In this document: positions 62,594 to 64,000 of the stretch, one piece after another
Layout: every line of letters starts with the position of its first letter
Position numbering within the stretch: position 1 is the stretch's first letter
From: Parvibaculum indicum
GTDB taxonomy: Bacteria > Pseudomonadota > Alphaproteobacteria > Parvibaculales > Parvibaculaceae
NCBI RefSeq assembly: GCF_011762095.1
Contig: NZ_JAASQO010000007.1
Location: 166,051 to 230,050, forward strand
Direction of reading: 5' to 3'
Length of the DNA: 64,000 nt
Made by a program: the position numbers and the translations under genes
The notes under the pieces: model-generated
Seen by the model: only the letters and a program-made list of their open reading frames with translations
Databases searched by the model: none
Told to the model about the DNA's origin: nothing

Positions 62594-63817
62594 TCAAACG
62601 AGCAGTAGCCAGGTCTGCGCCAGTCTCGCCGCCTTCCCGTCCTCGATGCCTGCGAGAGCCTTTCGCGCCTCGGCTTTCCTGCCGGTGGCAAGATAGGCCT
62701 GCGCCAGATGCAGGCGCGCGAGACCGGCGTCCGGGAAGGAAGCCGCCAGCGCCGATTTGTAGAGGGCAATCGCCTTGTCATATTGGCCGTAGGTGGCATA
62801 AGCCTCGCCGAGCGCCGCCTTGCCCTTCGGCGTCGGGGCGTCCTTTGCCAGCGTCTGCCTGTCCTCTGCTGCGAGCTTCTTGGCCATGTTGAGCAGGCGC
62901 AATTCGCGGTTCTTGTCCTTGCCGCCGAGAACGCCCTTCTCGAAGCCTTCCTCCATCAGCCGCTTCGCCTCGCCCGGCAGGCCGAGCTGAATGGCGATCT
63001 GGGCCGCCTCCATGTAGCGGCGAGAGCTATCCATATAGCCTTTTGCGAGAAGGACGCGGTCGAGTTCCAGCGTCATGCGGTCGGAGGTGCCGAGCGCGCG
63101 CTGCATATCCGCCAGATATTGCTTCCAGTAGACGGGGGACGGCGCATATTTGACGAGCTTTATGAGCGCCGCCTCGCGCATCGCCTTGTCGCCGGCCTGC
63201 TGAGCACTCGCCATCTGGATCTGCAGCCAGGACTCTTCCGGTGCCTTGCCGGACTTTTCAGCCGCGGCCACCAGCGCGGCGGCGGATTTCGCGGCGCCCG
63301 AATAATCCTTACGCAGATAATCGCTCTGCATCGCGAGAACCTGCATGTTCCGGTTCGGGCCGAAGCTCTTGTTGTATTGCGTCGCGAAGGACGCGGCCTT
63401 GTCGTACATCTTGCCGCGATAGGCCATGTCGGCCAGCGCCTGAAGCCGCTTGGGCTTTTGCGAGGCAGCGACATGAGGTGAGGCATAGGAGGTTTCATAG
63501 GCCTTCACCGCCGAGGCGTAGTCGCCGAGACGGGCGGAGAGATAGCCCATGAAGTCGTTCACGACGAAGCTCTCATAATCCGTCTGCTTCTTGACGGCGG
63601 CGGCCTCGCGCGTCTTTTTCAATGCAGCGGCATATTTGCCGGCCTTGGCGAGTTTCTGCGCGGCCTGAAGCGGCTTGCCGACTTCCGCCGACATGGTTTC
63701 GGCGGCCTGCGCGGCGGCGGGCGCCATGACCGCCGCCGCGATGCCGAGCGGCAGAACCGCCGCCAGAAAAAGGGCGCGGGCGAATTTGAAGATGTCGAAT
63801 GTACTCACGTTACTCAT
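62594..63817 (-). CDS. TPR-repeat exported protein, partner of ExbD
   Basis: 407 residues. A signal peptide or N-terminal anchor (about 12-42, ending AAQAAE) is followed by helical repeats: QAAQKLAKAGKYAAALKKTREA, YASAVKAYETSYA, YDKAASFATQYNKSFG, and near the C-terminus YDKAIALYKSAL and ATGRKAEARKAL, all TPR-like. Likely periplasmic and scaffolding. It begins 15 nt after the exbD stop, in the same transcript as the ExbD/TonB-type energy-transducing genes off the right edge, so it may assist a TonB-dependent uptake system. Confidence 0.85.
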   Translation of the reverse strand: MSNVSTFDIFKFARALFLAAVLPLGIAAAVMAPAAAQAAETMSAEVGKPLQAAQKLAKAGKYAAALKKTREAAAVKKQTDYESFVVNDFMGYLSARLGDYASAVKAYETSYASPHVAASQKPKRLQALADMAYRGKMYDKAASFATQYNKSFGPNRNMQVLAMQSDYLRKDYSGAAKSAAALVAAAEKSGKAPEESWLQIQMASAQQAGDKAMREAALIKLVKYAPSPVYWKQYLADMQRALGTSDRMTLELDRVLLAKGYMDSSRRYMEAAQIAIQLGLPGEAKRLMEEGFEKGVLGGKDKNRELRLLNMAKKLAAEDRQTLAKDAPTPKGKAALGEAYATYGQYDKAIALYKSALAASFPDAGLARLHLAQAYLATGRKAEARKALAGIEDGKAARLAQTWLLLV

Positions 63818-63832
63818 GGGAAACCGTATCCC

Positions 63833-64000
63833 TCACTCCATATATTGTTCGTTACCGACGAAGCCTATTTTAGTGACGCCGAGGCGCTGGGCTGCGGAGA
63901 GGACCTTGGCGACATAGTCGTATTTGACGAGGCGGTTGGGCCTGAGATGGACTTCCGGCTGCGGCTGCATGCCGGCGATGTCGACGAACCGGTCCTCGAG
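63833..64000 (-). CDS. exbD: Biopolymer transport protein ExbD/TolR, C-terminal part
   Basis: Only the last 55 residues lie in the window; the gene enters from the right edge. PQPEVHLRPNRLVKYDYVAKVLSAAQRLGVTKIGFVGNEQY is the periplasmic C-terminal segment of ExbD, with the conserved VxLR and QRLGVTKIGFVGNE. ExbD forms, with ExbB, the proton-driven motor that energises TonB-dependent outer-membrane uptake. The TPR gene follows after 15 nt, within one transcript. Confidence 0.93.
   Translation of the reverse strand, partial: LEDRFVDIAGMQPQPEVHLRPNRLVKYDYVAKVLSAAQRLGVTKIGFVGNEQYME

Overview
The window is GC-rich, gene-dense chromosomal DNA of an aerobic, lipid-degrading alphaproteobacterium. 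The best guess is a Parvibaculum-like member of the Hyphomicrobiales/Rhizobiales. The evidence is: a tRNA-His with A73 and no G-1 (a known alphaproteobacterial peculiarity), alphaproteobacterial small families (DUF6460, DUF1328), a CYP153-type P450, an SDS-type alkyl sulfatase and many acyl-CoA enzymes. No prophage, insertion sequence, integron or CRISPR array is visible. Genus assignment is an inference.

Layout. 1-1.5 kb: glyoxylate shunt (end of malate synthase, then isocitrate lyase). 1.5-6.5 kb: XRE regulator with a divergent membrane protein, a serine esterase, a Baeyer-Villiger-type flavoprotein, an RraA-like protein and a 58-aa membrane protein. 6.8-11.4 kb: speD-speE, a flavin amine oxidase with a divergent TetR gene, and an unrecognised gene behind a Fur-like box. 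11.4-23.2 kb: nitronate monooxygenase, histone-H1-like protein, two paralogous D-aminoacylase-type amidohydrolases, Bcr/CflA exporter, acyl-CoA ligase, LpxR-like lipid A deacylase, DUF819 membrane protein and enoyl-CoA hydratase. 23.4-26.8 kb: GH17-GT2 glucan synthase, a small acidic lipoprotein and a DUF1328 protein. 26.8-31.4 kb: acyl-CoA ligase, GST, alkyl sulfatase. 31.6 kb: tRNA-His. 31.8-41.6 kb: SNF symporter, epoxide-hydrolase-like enzyme, a cluster of dispersed palindromic repeats, acetoacetyl-CoA synthetase, ABC exporter, AsmA protein and cupin.

41.7-51.8 kb: small-protein/lipid-kinase operon, quinone oxidoreductase and TetR, then a + strand catabolic run: APH-type kinase, SDR, acyl-CoA dehydrogenase, SnoaL-like protein, SDR. 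The kinase/ACAD pair resembles the two halves of ACAD10/11 and the LvaA/LvaC pair of 4-hydroxyacyl-CoA catabolism. It is the strongest candidate for an undescribed pathway. 51.8-56.2 kb: a compact nitrite-respiration island (DUF1858 protein, NnrS, a cysteine-free Crp/Fnr regulator, class II-like NirK, pseudoazurin) with matching FNR-family palindromes. A third palindrome lies upstream of a 75-aa orphan gene. 56.3-64 kb: sulfatase with a non-canonical active-site motif, CYP153-like P450, two TetR regulators, a YghU-type GST, and a TPR protein following ExbD.

How the genes fit together: sulfatases, P450, monooxygenase, ligases, dehydrogenases and hydratase could feed long-chain or surfactant-derived carbon into beta-oxidation, with carbon conserved by the glyoxylate shunt. 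The nir island gives access to nitrite as an electron acceptor and NO signalling. All functions are read from sequence by eye; no searches were run.
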